64,000 nt of DNA from Shinella daejeonensis (GCF_024281235.1 NZ_JAHWXY010000001.1:496001-560000); one strand, 5' to 3'; shown: positions 17,000 to 26,690, counted from the first letter of the stretch. A program made the numbers and translations. The notes: generated from the sequence alone by a model not told the origin.

Positions 17000-18219
17000 C
17001 CACGATCTTTGCCGAGGGACGCCGCGCCGCGCAAACCCATATTCTCACACCGCGCCTCGAAACGCCTTTCCATGCCCGTCTTGCCGCGCTGGATACGCTC
17101 AACGAATGGTACACATGGAGCGGCTGCAAAGCGCCGCACGCCCTTTCCGATCCGGAACTGGAATATTTCGCCATCCGCTCGACGGCAGCGCTTTTCGATA
17201 TCTCGCCGATGGTGAAATATCGCATCGCCGGCCCGGATGCCGAACGTTATCTCAACCGGCTGACGCTGCGCGACGTGCGCCGGCTCGCCGTCAATCGTGT
17301 CCATTATACCGCCTGGTGCGACGACCACGGCCATGTGCTGGACGACGGCACCCTGTTCCGGCTCGGCGAGACGGATTTCCGCCTGTGCTGCCAGGAACGT
17401 CACCTGCCCTGGCTTCTGGACAGCGCCTTCGGCTTTTCCGTCGATATCCGCGAGGAAACCGAGGCCGTCGCCGGCCTCGCCCTTCAGGGGCCCACCAGTT
17501 TCGCGGTTCTTGCAGCAGCCGGCTTCGGGGACGTCCAGCAGTTGAAGCCCTTCGACAGCACGACGCTTCCCCATGACGACGTCAGCGTGACGATCTCGCG
17601 CACCGGCTTCACCGGCGATCTCGGCTACGAGCTGTTCGTGCCGCGCGCGCGTGCGCTCTCGCTCTGGGACCGGCTGTGGACGGCGGGTGCGGCCCACGGC
17701 ATCCGCGCCATCGGCTATGACGCGCTCAACCAGGCTCGCATCGAGGCCGGCTTCATCGTAGCCAATGGCGATTTCATCACCGCCGACGGCGCGCTTCGCG
17801 CCGACCGTGTGCGCATGCCCGACGAGATCGGCCTCGACTGGCTGGTCGATCCGGACAAGCCGCACTTCAACGGCCGCAATGCGATCCTGGCGGCACGGCG
17901 GAATCAAACTCTTAAAAACATCCTCGTCGGCCTTGAAATCGAAGGAAATATTCCGGCGGAGCATGCATTGGTCTACCATCGCCGTAAGCATGAGGCCGGC
18001 ATCGTCACCGCCGGCATCTGGTCCCCCACCGCCAAGCGCAATATCGCGATCGCCAGTCTCGAGCGCCCATATGGCTCGCTCTACAAGGACGATCTCTGGG
18101 TGGAGATCTACGCCCTGCGCGAATTGAAATACCAGAAGATGATGAAACGGGCGAAGATCGTACCGCGCCCGTTCCTTCGGCTGGCGCGGCGCAGCGCCAC
18201 ACCGCCGGGCCTGAGGTAG
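16996..18219 (+). CDS. GcvT-like aminomethyltransferase / tetrahydrofolate-dependent demethylase
   Basis: This 407-residue protein belongs to the GcvT fold group, which includes glycine-cleavage T protein, DMSP demethylase DmdA and the O-demethylases LigM/DesA. Visible family blocks are FDISPMVKYRIAGPDAERYLNRLTLRDV (about residues 67-94), ALQGPTSFAVL, the SRTGFTGDLGYELFVP block (about 200-215) and the C-terminal LVGLEIEG and SPTAKRNIAIA segments. It probably accepts a one-carbon unit on tetrahydrofolate. It is not the housekeeping GcvT because gcvH and gcvP are absent. The ATG at 16996 overlaps the previous stop; a much longer upstream frame is only a shadow of the FAD gene. Confidence 0.87.
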   Translation: MTTIFAEGRRAAQTHILTPRLETPFHARLAALDTLNEWYTWSGCKAPHALSDPELEYFAIRSTAALFDISPMVKYRIAGPDAERYLNRLTLRDVRRLAVNRVHYTAWCDDHGHVLDDGTLFRLGETDFRLCCQERHLPWLLDSAFGFSVDIREETEAVAGLALQGPTSFAVLAAAGFGDVQQLKPFDSTTLPHDDVSVTISRTGFTGDLGYELFVPRARALSLWDRLWTAGAAHGIRAIGYDALNQARIEAGFIVANGDFITADGALRADRVRMPDEIGLDWLVDPDKPHFNGRNAILAARRNQTLKNILVGLEIEGNIPAEHALVYHRRKHEAGIVTAGIWSPTAKRNIAIASLERPYGSLYKDDLWVEIYALRELKYQKMMKRAKIVPRPFLRLARRSATPPGLR

Positions 18220-18224
18220 AGATC

Positions 18225-18491
18225 ATGGATGCGCAGACACGCCGCAACTGGCGGATCATCATGACGCCGCCGGGGGCGGAATGGTCCGGGCGGGCGCGCT
18301 ACGCCGCGGCGATGTATTTCTATCAGCGCGGCGACATGGCGTCGGATACGCTGGAGGTCTATCGCATCTGTTCCAGGATCGACACGGAAAACCCCGTCGA
18401 CGTCCTCAAGCGCTGGCGGATCGGGGCGGAATGGATCGGGCGGCTGGAGGAGGCTTGCCGAGCCATGGACAGCGCACCGGATCCGCAATGA
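18225..18491 (+). CDS. Small protein of unknown function, last gene of the demethylation operon
   Basis: This is an 88-residue soluble protein, 5 bp after the GcvT-like gene and clearly in the same operon. It is rich in Arg and Trp, with RARYAAAMYFYQRGDMASDTLEVYRI in the centre. I do not recognise a family. No signal peptide, membrane segment or metal-binding Cys/His motif is visible. It could be a small subunit or chaperone for one of the neighbouring enzymes. It ends 9 bp before the convergent AcrR-like regulator gene. Confidence 0.7.
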   Translation: MDAQTRRNWRIIMTPPGAEWSGRARYAAAMYFYQRGDMASDTLEVYRICSRIDTENPVDVLKRWRIGAEWIGRLEEACRAMDSAPDPQ

Positions 18492-18500
18492 TGGTATCCC

Positions 18501-19154
18501 TCAACGTCCGCCGGGACACCCATCGCGATCGCTTTCAAGGATCTGGCCGAGCGCGAAGCTGCGGAACAGCCGGCTGACGCCTTCGCGTCCTTCCGCCACG
18601 ATATCGAAGCGGCGGCCGAACAGCAGCCATTCCGCGCAAAGCCCCTTGATCATCCAGCGCAGGGTCGACGCCGCCGACTGCGGCGTCCAGATCCGGTTCA
18701 TGCGCCCCTGCTCCAGGGCCCGTGCAAAAACCGTTTCCAGCGCGAGCATATGACGGTCGTCGATATCGTGCTGGCGGGTGCAGACATCGGCGAATTCGCC
18801 GCCATAATCGCAGCGCAGCAGGATCGACAGGATGCGCTGGCGTTGCTCATCCCGGGAAAGAAGCTCGATCCATTCGCCGACGAGCCGCTCCATCAGCGCC
18901 AGCGCATCGGTTTCCGGAGCCTCCAGTCCTCGGGCGAGAAGGTCTTCCTGCGGCAGCGGCACCGAATTGCAGAGAGCCATGAACAATTCGGAGCGATTGG
19001 CGAAATGCCAGTAGATGGCGCCCCGCGTGACGCCGGCCGCGCGCGCGACCTCCTCCATGGAGGCATTGGCGACGCCCTTCTCGTAGAAGACCCGCTCGGC
19101 CGCCAGCAGGATCTGCTGGCGGGTTTCCCTGGCCCGCGCCTTGCTTCGACGCAT
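18501..19154 (-). CDS. TetR-family repressor, AcrR/TtgR-like
   Basis: This 217-residue regulator has an N-terminal HTH domain (ETRQQILLAAERVFYEKGV, then SMEEVARAAGVTRGAIYWHF) and an AcrR-type C-terminal ligand domain with FADVCTRQHDIDD. It starts 4 bp after the RND pump stop codon and is therefore the third gene of the efflux operon, an arrangement different from the common divergent acrR. The likely operator is the palindrome at 23654-23677 upstream of the operon, which would give autoregulation. Inducers are probably toxic hydrophobic compounds; inferred. Confidence 0.9.
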   Translation of the reverse strand: MRRSKARARETRQQILLAAERVFYEKGVANASMEEVARAAGVTRGAIYWHFANRSELFMALCNSVPLPQEDLLARGLEAPETDALALMERLVGEWIELLSRDEQRQRILSILLRCDYGGEFADVCTRQHDIDDRHMLALETVFARALEQGRMNRIWTPQSAASTLRWMIKGLCAEWLLFGRRFDIVAEGREGVSRLFRSFALGQILESDRDGCPGGR

Positions 19155-19158
19155 GGCG

Positions 19159-22100
19159 TCACTCCACGGCGGTCGGCGCGCTTTCGGCGGTCTCCTTGCG
19201 CTTGCCGTAACCGAACAACCGCATCACGAAGACGAAGAACACCGGCACGAAGAACACCGCAAGCACCGTCGCCGAGATCATCCCGCCCATGACGCCGGTG
19301 CCGATGGCCCGCTGGCTGCCCGAGCTTGCGCCCGAAGCGATCACCAGCGGCAGAACGCCGAGCGTGAAGGCGAGCGAGGTCATGAGGATCGGACGGAAGC
19401 GCAGGTGGCAGGCCTCGATGGCCGCCTCCAGCAGCGGCTTGCCCTCCGCCATCTGCTCCTTGGCGAACTCGATGATCAGGATCGCGTTCTTCGCCGACAG
19501 GCCGATGATCGCGATCAGGCCGACCTTGAAGTAGACGTCGTTCGACATGTCGCGCAGCATGACGAACAGCACCGAGCCGATCACCCCGAGCGGCACCGCC
19601 AGGATGACGGCGATCGGAATCGACCAGCTTTCATAAAGGGCCGCAAGGCACAGGAAGACGAGCAGGCACGACAGGCCGATGAGGATCGGCGCTTGCGAGC
19701 CCGACTGGATTTCCTGCAGCGACTGCCCCGTCCATTCGTAGCCGAAGCCCGGCGGCAATTGCGCAAACAGCCGCTCCATTTCCGCAATGGCGTCGCCGGA
19801 GGAGAAGCCCGGCTTGGTGTCGCCGCTGATGCGGACGGCGGGATAACCGTTGTAGCCCACGGTCTGCGTCGGCGCCTTGACCCATTCCACCACCGCGAAG
19901 GCGGACAGCGGAACCATGCCGCCATTCGAGTTGCGGACGTTGAGGTTGAGGAGATCGGCAACCTGCATGCGCTTGTTCTCGTCCGCCTGCACCGTCACGC
20001 GCTGCATGCGGCCCGCATTCGGAAAGTCGTTCACATAGGTCGAGCCGAGATTGGTCGAGATCGTCGAATTGATATCGGCGAAGGTCACGCCGAACGTGTT
20101 GGCCTTCTCGCGATCGATGACGATATCGAGCTGGGCGGCGTCCGGCATGCCTTCGAAGCGGACGCCCAGCAGGACGGGGCTCTCGGCGGCAAGGCCGATA
20201 AGCTGGTCGCGCGCTGCGGCCAGCGCCGCCTCGCCAAGACCGGCGCGGTCCTGCAGGCGGAAGGAGAAGCCCCCCGTCGTGCCGAGGCCCTGGATCGGCG
20301 GCGGCGACAGCGCGAAGCTGATCGCATCCTTGATCTGGCTCATGGCCATCGTGGCCCGGCCGGCGATCGATTGCGCCGAATCGTCCGGCCCGCGCGTGCT
20401 CCAGTCATGCAGCGTGACGAAGGCGAGGCCGGCGTTCTGGCCGCTGCCGAAGAAGGAAAAGCCGTTGATCGCGACGATGGTGTTGACCGCGTCCTCCTGG
20501 CCGAAGATCTTCTCCGTCTGGGCGATCACCTCGTCCGTCCGGTGGCCGGTCGCCTCCGAGGGGAGTTGCATCATCACGATGACGAAGCCCTGGTCCTCAT
20601 CCGGCAGGAAGGAGGACGGAAGCTGTATGAACAGATAGCCGAGGCCGGCCAGAAGCGCCACATAGATCACCATGACGCGGCCGATCCGGTGCACCAGCCA
20701 GCCGACCGTCGAGGAATAGCCGTGCGAGGTGCGGTCGAAGGAGCGGTTGAACCAGCCGAAGAAGCCGCGCTTCACCTGATGATGCCCCTTCGGCACCTGC
20801 TTCAGGAAGCTGGCGCAAAGCGCCGGCGTCAGCGACAACGCGAGGAAGGCCGAGAACAGGATCGATACGACCATCGTCAGCGAGAACTGCTGGTAGATGA
20901 CGCCGACCGCGCCGGGAAAGAAACCCATCGGAATGAACACCGAGGCCAGCACCAGCGTGATGCCGATGACGGCGCCGGTGATCTGCTTCATCGCCTTGCG
21001 GGTGGCTTCCCTGGGCGGCAGCCCCTCCTCCGACATGATGCGCTCGACGTTTTCGACGACGATGATCGCATCGTCCACGAGAATGCCGATGGCCAGCACC
21101 ATGGCGAACATGGTCAGCACGTTGATCGAGAAGCCCATCGCCAGCATCACCGCGCAGGCCCCGAGCAGCGCGATCGGCACGACGATCGTCGGGATCACCG
21201 TGTAGCGGATGTTCTGAAGGAAGAGGAAGATCACGAGGAAGACGAGCCCCACCGCCTCGAGCAGCGTGTGCAGCACTTTCTCGATCGAGACCTTCACGAA
21301 GGGAGAGGTGTCATAGGGGATCGAATATTCGAGGCCCGGCGGGAAGAACTTCGACAGTTCGTCCATCCGCTCCTTGATGGCGGCGGAGGTTTCCATGGCG
21401 TTGCCGGTCGGGGCGAGCTGGACGCCGATGGCCGCGGAGGGCCGGCCGTTGAGGCGGGTCGAGAAGTTGTAGCTTTCGCCGCCGACCTCGATGCGGGCGA
21501 CGTCGCGCAGCCGCACGGCCGAGCCGTCGGCATTGGCGCGCAGAACGATGGCGCCGAATTCCTCCGGCGTGCCGAGCTGGCCCTTGATATTGACGGGCGC
21601 CGCGATCTGCTGGGTGATCGGGTTCGGCTGCGCGCCGATGGAGCCGGCGGCGATCTGCGCGTTCTGCACCTGGATTGCGGCCGTCACATCGGCGGCCGTC
21701 AGGTTGAGGCCGAGCATCCGGTCGGGATCGAGCCAGACGCGCATGGAGCGCTGGGTGGCGAAGACCTGTGCGCGGCCGACACCCGGCACGCGCTGGATCT
21801 CGCTGAGCACGTTGCGGTTCAGGTAATCGCCGAGGCCGATGGCGTCCGTCGACCCGTCAAGCGAGGTCAGCGCCACGATCAGCAGGAAGCCGGAGCCCGC
21901 CTCGTCGACCTGAACGCCCTGACGCTTGACGCTGTCGGGAAGGCGCGGCTCGACGCGGCGCACGCGGTTCTGCACCTCGACGGCCGCCTGGCCGGCGTCC
22001 GTACCCGGCGCGAAGGTGACGTCGATGCCGACCGAGCCGGAAGACGACGAGGTCGATTCGAAATAGAGCAGCCCCTCGATGCCGTTCAACTCGTTCTCGA

Positions 22101-22293
22101 TGAGTTGCGTGACGCTCTGATAGGTGTCCTGCGAGGACGCGCCGGCATAGGTGGTGTTGATCGAGATCTGCGGCGGCGCGACATTCGGATATTGCGAAAC
22201 GGGCAGCAGCGGGATCGCGATGACCCCGGCCAGCATGATGAAAATGGCGACGACCCAGGCAAAGATCGGCCTGTCGATGAAAAAACCGGGCAT
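19159..22293 (-). CDS. RND multidrug efflux transporter, AcrB/MexB (HAE1) family
   Basis: This 1044-residue inner-membrane proton antiporter has the usual RND plan of twelve membrane segments with two large periplasmic loops. The N-terminus MPGFFIDRPIFAWVVAI is standard for AcrB homologues, and the proton-relay motif GILVDDAIIVVENVERIM carries the paired Asp residues near 405. The full family length is present with no frameshift. It follows the adaptor gene by 11 bp on the same strand. No outer-membrane TolC/OprM gene is adjacent, so a distant channel must be used. Rhizobial relatives include the AmeB and SmeB type pumps. Confidence 0.96.
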   Translation of the reverse strand: MPGFFIDRPIFAWVVAIFIMLAGVIAIPLLPVSQYPNVAPPQISINTTYAGASSQDTYQSVTQLIENELNGIEGLLYFESTSSSSGSVGIDVTFAPGTDAGQAAVEVQNRVRRVEPRLPDSVKRQGVQVDEAGSGFLLIVALTSLDGSTDAIGLGDYLNRNVLSEIQRVPGVGRAQVFATQRSMRVWLDPDRMLGLNLTAADVTAAIQVQNAQIAAGSIGAQPNPITQQIAAPVNIKGQLGTPEEFGAIVLRANADGSAVRLRDVARIEVGGESYNFSTRLNGRPSAAIGVQLAPTGNAMETSAAIKERMDELSKFFPPGLEYSIPYDTSPFVKVSIEKVLHTLLEAVGLVFLVIFLFLQNIRYTVIPTIVVPIALLGACAVMLAMGFSINVLTMFAMVLAIGILVDDAIIVVENVERIMSEEGLPPREATRKAMKQITGAVIGITLVLASVFIPMGFFPGAVGVIYQQFSLTMVVSILFSAFLALSLTPALCASFLKQVPKGHHQVKRGFFGWFNRSFDRTSHGYSSTVGWLVHRIGRVMVIYVALLAGLGYLFIQLPSSFLPDEDQGFVIVMMQLPSEATGHRTDEVIAQTEKIFGQEDAVNTIVAINGFSFFGSGQNAGLAFVTLHDWSTRGPDDSAQSIAGRATMAMSQIKDAISFALSPPPIQGLGTTGGFSFRLQDRAGLGEAALAAARDQLIGLAAESPVLLGVRFEGMPDAAQLDIVIDREKANTFGVTFADINSTISTNLGSTYVNDFPNAGRMQRVTVQADENKRMQVADLLNLNVRNSNGGMVPLSAFAVVEWVKAPTQTVGYNGYPAVRISGDTKPGFSSGDAIAEMERLFAQLPPGFGYEWTGQSLQEIQSGSQAPILIGLSCLLVFLCLAALYESWSIPIAVILAVPLGVIGSVLFVMLRDMSNDVYFKVGLIAIIGLSAKNAILIIEFAKEQMAEGKPLLEAAIEACHLRFRPILMTSLAFTLGVLPLVIASGASSGSQRAIGTGVMGGMISATVLAVFFVPVFFVFVMRLFGYGKRKETAESAPTAVE

Positions 22294-22304
22294 CGTTCAG
22301 ATCC

Positions 22305-23567
22305 TCACTTCGCTTCCGTTGCGGGCGCGGCATCCGAACCGTCTCCGGCCGTGTCCCCGTCGGGAGAAGGGGCGGCCTCGTCGGTTTTGGCCGGTGCGGC
22401 TTCGGCCGGCTGATCGCCCGAAAGCGCTTCTGCGGCAGGCGTCCATTCGGCCGGAGCGACCTCGCCGCCGGGCTGCACCTTCTGGAAGCCCTCGACGATG
22501 ATCTTCTCCCCGTTCTTCAGGCCGTCGGTGACGACCCAGCGCGTGTCGACCGCCCGGCCGACGGTCACCTGCCGGATGCTGGTCTTGTTTTCGTCGTTGA
22601 CGACGTAGACCTGCGCCCTGCCGGAGCTGTCGCGCTGAACCGCCTGCTGCGGCACGAGGATCGCATCCTTCTGCACGCCCTGTTCGATCAGCACGCGCAC
22701 ATACATGCCCGGCAGAAGATCGCCCTCGGGATTGGGGAACTCGCCGCGCAGCGTCACCTGTCCGGTCGAAGCGTCGACCGCGGCTTCGGAGAAGAGCAGC
22801 TTGCCGTCATGGGCATAGGTGGTGCCGTCGTCGAGAAGAAGCTTCACATCGGCCGCATTGCTGTCGTCGATGAGGGCGCCATCCTCCAGCGCCTTGCGCA
22901 GGCGCATGAGATCGGTCGCCGGCTGGGTGAAGTCGGCATAGACCGGATCGAGTTGCTGGATCGTCGCCATGTTCTCGCCGCTGGCGCTGACGAGCGCGCC
23001 CTCGGTGATGAGCGCGCGGCCGATGCGGCCGCTGATCGGCGCCGTCACATTGGCGTATTCGAGATTGAGCTGCGCGGAAGCAAGACCGGCATCCGCAATG
23101 CCGACGTCGGCGTCGGCCTGCGCGAGCTGGGCGACAGCGTCGTCATATTGCTGGGCCGATGCGACATTCGACTTGCGGAGCTGTTCCTGCCGGTCGGCCG
23201 CCTGCCTTGCCTGCATCTGCACTGCCTGGGCGCGGCGCAGCGTCGCCTCGGCGCTGTCTACCTGCACCTGGAAGGGCTTGGGATCGATCCGATAAAGCAC
23301 GTCCCCCTGCTGAACCATCGAGCCCTGCTCGAACACCCGCTCGACGATGATGCCCGAAACACGCGGACGGACCTCCGCCGTACGGGTGGCGGCGATACGT
23401 CCCGGCAGATCGTTGGTCAGCGGCAGCACTTCGGCCTTTACGGTCACGACGGCCACTTGCGGCGGCGGGAAGGCGGCGTCTGCCTGCTGCGCCTGTTCCT
23501 CCTTGCAGCCGGCCAGGATCATCAGGGCGCAAAGGGTCGCAATCGAAAAGGGTCTCGTGAAACGCAT
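22305..23567 (-). CDS. RND efflux periplasmic adaptor lipoprotein, AcrA/MexA family
   Basis: This is a 420-residue membrane-fusion protein with a lipoprotein signal ending LMILAGC (Cys near residue 21). It shows the biotinyl-lipoyl half (GIIVERVFEQGSMVQQGDVLYRIDP), an alpha-helical hairpin rich in Gln/Ala (about 90-155) and the second lipoyl half (ANVTAPISGRIGRALITEGALV). The C-terminal 40 residues are an Ala/Pro/Glu-rich tail. The ATG at 23567 follows GGAAGA; an ATG four codons earlier is less likely. It is the first gene of the adaptor-pump-regulator operon. Confidence 0.94.
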   Translation of the reverse strand: MRFTRPFSIATLCALMILAGCKEEQAQQADAAFPPPQVAVVTVKAEVLPLTNDLPGRIAATRTAEVRPRVSGIIVERVFEQGSMVQQGDVLYRIDPKPFQVQVDSAEATLRRAQAVQMQARQAADRQEQLRKSNVASAQQYDDAVAQLAQADADVGIADAGLASAQLNLEYANVTAPISGRIGRALITEGALVSASGENMATIQQLDPVYADFTQPATDLMRLRKALEDGALIDDSNAADVKLLLDDGTTYAHDGKLLFSEAAVDASTGQVTLRGEFPNPEGDLLPGMYVRVLIEQGVQKDAILVPQQAVQRDSSGRAQVYVVNDENKTSIRQVTVGRAVDTRWVVTDGLKNGEKIIVEGFQKVQPGGEVAPAEWTPAAEALSGDQPAEAAPAKTDEAAPSPDGDTAGDGSDAAPATEAK

Positions 23568-23653
23568 GGGATCTTCCATCGTCGAAATTCGGCCAGAAGG
23601 GCCGCAAAGCTGAAAACAGGCCGATGCGGCGGATCCTTGCCCGGCCTCATCGC

Positions 23654-23677
23654 AACATACAAACAGGGCTGTATGTT
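23654..23677. promoter_or_regulatory. AcrR-like operator upstream of the efflux operon
   Basis: AACATACA and TGTATGTT form an 8-bp inverted repeat with an 8-bp spacer, 87 bp upstream of the adaptor start. The arms closely resemble the published AcrR site arms (TACATACA...TGTATGTA). The AcrR-like repressor of the same operon is the likely ligand. Confidence 0.7.
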
Positions 23678-23757
23678 AAATCCTGCCTTTTGACAATCGC
23701 GCCGAAAACACAGGCGTGAAGAAATGGCGGATCATCACGATTTTATGATGAGGGGCC

Positions 23758-24759
23758 TCATCGTATCGCTCGTCCATCAGCGCCGAAGCGGTGCATCTGT
23801 TCGCCCGCCGGCGTGGCGAAGACCTCTTCGCCGGGGTGATAGTGATGCTCGCCGAACAGCCGGACCGTGACGATCCCGGCCTTTTCCGATTCGAGATAGA
23901 GGATCGTGTCGGCCCCGAGATGTTCCACATGCGCGACATTCGTCGCCCATTCGCCGCTCTGGCGCGACAGCGTGATATGCTCCGGGCGAATGCCGATCGT
24001 CCTCGCCTCCTGAATGCCGAGACGCTCCGCATCGATGAAATTCATGCTCGGCGAGCCGATGAAGCCCGCCACGAAGAGATTGGCCGGCCGGTTGTAGAGT
24101 TCCATCGGCGAGCCGATCTGCTGGATCACGCCACCGTCGAGCACGACGATCTTGTCGGCGAGCGTCATCGCCTCCACCTGATCGTGCGTGACATAGATCA
24201 TCGTCGCCTTCAGGTCCCGATGCAGCCGGGCGATCTCCAGCCGCGTATTGACGCGCAGCGCCGCATCGAGATTGGACAGCGGTTCGTCGAACAGGAACAG
24301 CTTCGGCTCGCGCACGATGGCGCGGCCGATGGCGACACGCTGGCGCTGCCCCCCGGACAGTTCGGCCGGCCGGCGGTCCAGATAAGGCTCAAGCGACAGC
24401 ATCGCCGCCGCCGCCTTCACCCGCGTCGCGACCTCCGCCTTCGACGCGCCCGCCTGCTTGAGGCCGAGGCCCATGTTGTCGCGAACATTCAGGTGCGGAT
24501 AGAGCGCATAGGACTGGAACACCATGGCGATACCGCGTTTGGCGGGCGGCACCGCCGAGACCTCAGCGCCGTCGATCAGGATGGCGCCCGAGGTCGCATC
24601 CTCCAGGCCGGCGATGATGCGCAGCAACGTCGATTTCCCGCAGCCCGATGGTCCGACGAAGATGACCAGTTCCCCGTCCTCCACCTCCAGGTCGATGCCC
24701 TTGAGGACATCGACCGAGCCGAAGGCTTTGTGCACGGATTTCAATGTGAGAGAGCCCAC
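23758..24759 (-). CDS. Sugar ABC transporter ATP-binding protein, MsmK/UgpC-like
   Basis: This 333-residue ATPase of the carbohydrate uptake class has Walker [10 protein letters not shown], signature [15 protein letters not shown], Walker [13 protein letters not shown] and the switch His in [12 protein letters not shown]-terminal regulatory domain of the MalK type contains GIRPEHI. The chosen start is a GTG at 24759 preceded by AGGGGA; the frame continues upstream to 24915 only as a shadow of the oxidoreductase gene. It is the last gene of the murQ-led operon, 11 bp after the Gfo/Idh gene. Confidence 0.93.
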   Translation of the reverse strand: MGSLTLKSVHKAFGSVDVLKGIDLEVEDGELVIFVGPSGCGKSTLLRIIAGLEDATSGAILIDGAEVSAVPPAKRGIAMVFQSYALYPHLNVRDNMGLGLKQAGASKAEVATRVKAAAAMLSLEPYLDRRPAELSGGQRQRVAIGRAIVREPKLFLFDEPLSNLDAALRVNTRLEIARLHRDLKATMIYVTHDQVEAMTLADKIVVLDGGVIQQIGSPMELYNRPANLFVAGFIGSPSMNFIDAERLGIQEARTIGIRPEHITLSRQSGEWATNVAHVEHLGADTILYLESEKAGIVTVRLFGEHHYHPGEEVFATPAGEQMHRFGADGRAIR

Positions 24760-24770
24760 GAAACGTCCCC

Positions 24771-25835
24771 TTAGAGCTTGACCGGCCGGCCGGTGCGGAC
24801 GCTTTCGTCCGCCGCCAGGCATATGCGCAGCGACTGCACGGCGTCGTCCATGTGCCGCGACAGATCGAGGTCCTCGCGGATGGCCCTGAGCACGAAGGCC
24901 TGCTCCCGGTCGCACAATTCCTGATGCCCCGGCTCCCCGTCCATGACGAGATCCTCGTCCCGCCGCACGAAAGCGCCGTCCGGTCCCGTTTCGGCGCTGT
25001 GCAGGCGGATGACCGCGGTCTTCGTATGGGTGTCGATATCGTCGGACCGGGCGTTCGGGTCCATGACGATGGAGACCGATCCCTTCGGCGACATGACGTC
25101 CTTCACGAAAAAGGCGGTTTCCGAGATCATCGGACCCCAGGCGGCCTCGTACCAGCCGAGCGAACCGTCGGCGAACAGAACCTGCAAATGGCCGTAATTA
25201 TACATCTGCGGCGCGATCTCGTCGGACAGGCGCAGCCCCATGCCGCGAACCTCGACGGCCTTCGCGTCGGTGATCTGGCACATCACGTCGAGGTAATGCA
25301 CGCCGCAGTCGACGATCGGCGGCGTGCTTTCCAGCAGCGCCTTGTGGGTCGCCCAGGTCGGTCCGCTCGACTGCTGGTTCAGGTTCATGCGGAAGACATA
25401 GGGGCCGCCGAGCTTGCGGGCTTCCTCGATGAGACGCATCCAGGACGGATGATGGCGCAGGATATAGCCGACCACCAGCTTGCGGCCGTTGGCGCGGGCG
25501 CAGGCGACGACGCGCTCCGCATCCGCCACCGTGGTCGCCAGCGGCTTCTCCACGAAGACATGGGCGCCCGCCTCCATCGCCATGACGGCATAGTCCGCAT
25601 GACTGTCGGAATAGGTATTGATCGAGCAAAGTTCCGGCTGCAACGCCTTCAGCGCCTCCTTGAAGGAGGGCAGGATCTCGTAGCCGGACAGCGCTTCCGG
25701 AAGCGCGACCTTCGAGCGGTTGACCAGCCCGGCGATCTCGAAGCCGGGGTTCTCGTGATAGGCGAGCGCATGGCTGCGCCCCATATTGCCAAGGCCCGCG
25801 GAAAGAACGCGGATGGGGGATGCCGTCAAGGTCAT
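24771..25835 (-). CDS. Gfo/Idh/MocA-family NAD(P)-dependent sugar oxidoreductase
   Basis: This 354-residue enzyme has an N-terminal Rossmann fold ([20 protein letters not shown]) and the family motif [15 protein letters not shown], whose Lys near 100 is the usual catalytic residue. [12 protein letters not shown] carries the downstream conserved Asp and His. Such enzymes oxidise or epimerise sugars, inositols or amino-sugar derivatives. It overlaps the preceding permease by ATGA and precedes the ATPase, so it acts on the imported compound or its derivative. Specificity cannot be read from sequence. Confidence 0.9.
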   Translation of the reverse strand: MTLTASPIRVLSAGLGNMGRSHALAYHENPGFEIAGLVNRSKVALPEALSGYEILPSFKEALKALQPELCSINTYSDSHADYAVMAMEAGAHVFVEKPLATTVADAERVVACARANGRKLVVGYILRHHPSWMRLIEEARKLGGPYVFRMNLNQQSSGPTWATHKALLESTPPIVDCGVHYLDVMCQITDAKAVEVRGMGLRLSDEIAPQMYNYGHLQVLFADGSLGWYEAAWGPMISETAFFVKDVMSPKGSVSIVMDPNARSDDIDTHTKTAVIRLHSAETGPDGAFVRRDEDLVMDGEPGHQELCDREQAFVLRAIREDLDLSRHMDDAVQSLRICLAADESVRTGRPVKL

Positions 25836-26674
25836 TTCACTGCTCCGGAAGTAATGCCGCGGATGAGCTGCCGCGAGAAAGCGAGATAAAGGACGAGAAC
25901 CGGCAGAATCGCCAGCGACAGCGCCGCAAGCACGGCGTTCCAGTTGGTGACGAACTGGCCGATGAACATCTGTGCGCCGAGCGTCACCGTCTTGGTCGCC
26001 TCGCCGGGTGCGAGAATCAGCGGGAACCACAGGTCGTTCCAGATCGGGATCATCGTGAAGACGGCGACCGTCGCCATGGCCGGGCGCACCAGCGGCAGCA
26101 CGAGACGGAAGAAGATCGCATATTCCGAAAGCCCGTCGATGCGGCCGGCATTTTTGAGGTCGTCGGAAACGGTCCGCATGAACTCCGACAGGATGAAGAC
26201 CGCAAGCGGGATCCCCTGCGCCGTATAGACGAGGATCAGCGCCGTCAGCGTGTTGACGAGCCCGGTCGCCACCATACCCTGGAGGATCGCCACGGTGCCG
26301 AGCCGGATGGGAATCATGATGCCGAGCGCAAGATAGAGCCCCATCAGCGAATTGCCGCGGAAGCGGTATTCCGACAGCGCGAAAGCGGCCATCGCGCCGA
26401 ACAGCAGCACCAGCGCGATCGCAACGACGGTGACGATCATGCTGTTCTGGAAATAGCTGGCGAAATCGCCCTGCTTGAGAACCGTCGCATAGCCGACAAG
26501 GTCGAAGGTCTCCGCCGTCGGCAATTGCATGGGATTGCGGAAGATCGCGTTCCGGCTCTTCACCGAATTGATCAGCGTCAGGAAGACCGGAAAGAGCGAG
26601 ACCAGTGCATAGGCGACGAGCGCCAGATGGACCAGCGCCATGCGTGAAAACGAAATGCGTGCCCTGGGCAACAT
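25832..26674 (-). CDS. Sugar ABC transporter permease, MalG-like
   Basis: This is a 280-residue inner-membrane permease with about six membrane segments. The EAA-type loop KNAGRIDGLSEYAIFFRLVLPLVRP (about residues 166-190) is intact, and the C-terminus [12 protein letters not shown] is typical of MalG-type subunits. A GGGAGAA ribosome site precedes the ATG. It follows the MalF-like permease by 16 bp and overlaps the Gfo/Idh start by 4 bp. Confidence 0.93.
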   Translation of the reverse strand: MLPRARISFSRMALVHLALVAYALVSLFPVFLTLINSVKSRNAIFRNPMQLPTAETFDLVGYATVLKQGDFASYFQNSMIVTVVAIALVLLFGAMAAFALSEYRFRGNSLMGLYLALGIMIPIRLGTVAILQGMVATGLVNTLTALILVYTAQGIPLAVFILSEFMRTVSDDLKNAGRIDGLSEYAIFFRLVLPLVRPAMATVAVFTMIPIWNDLWFPLILAPGEATKTVTLGAQMFIGQFVTNWNAVLAALSLAILPVLVLYLAFSRQLIRGITSGAVK

Positions 26675-26690
26675 GCCAGCTTCTCCCGGC

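Noticed and set aside
19141-22413. Very long plus-strand open frame (1090 codons) opposite the RND pump
   Set aside because: It is the antisense shadow of a full-length AcrB-type gene with conserved motifs; its product is Arg/His/Asp-rich low-complexity sequence with no domain.
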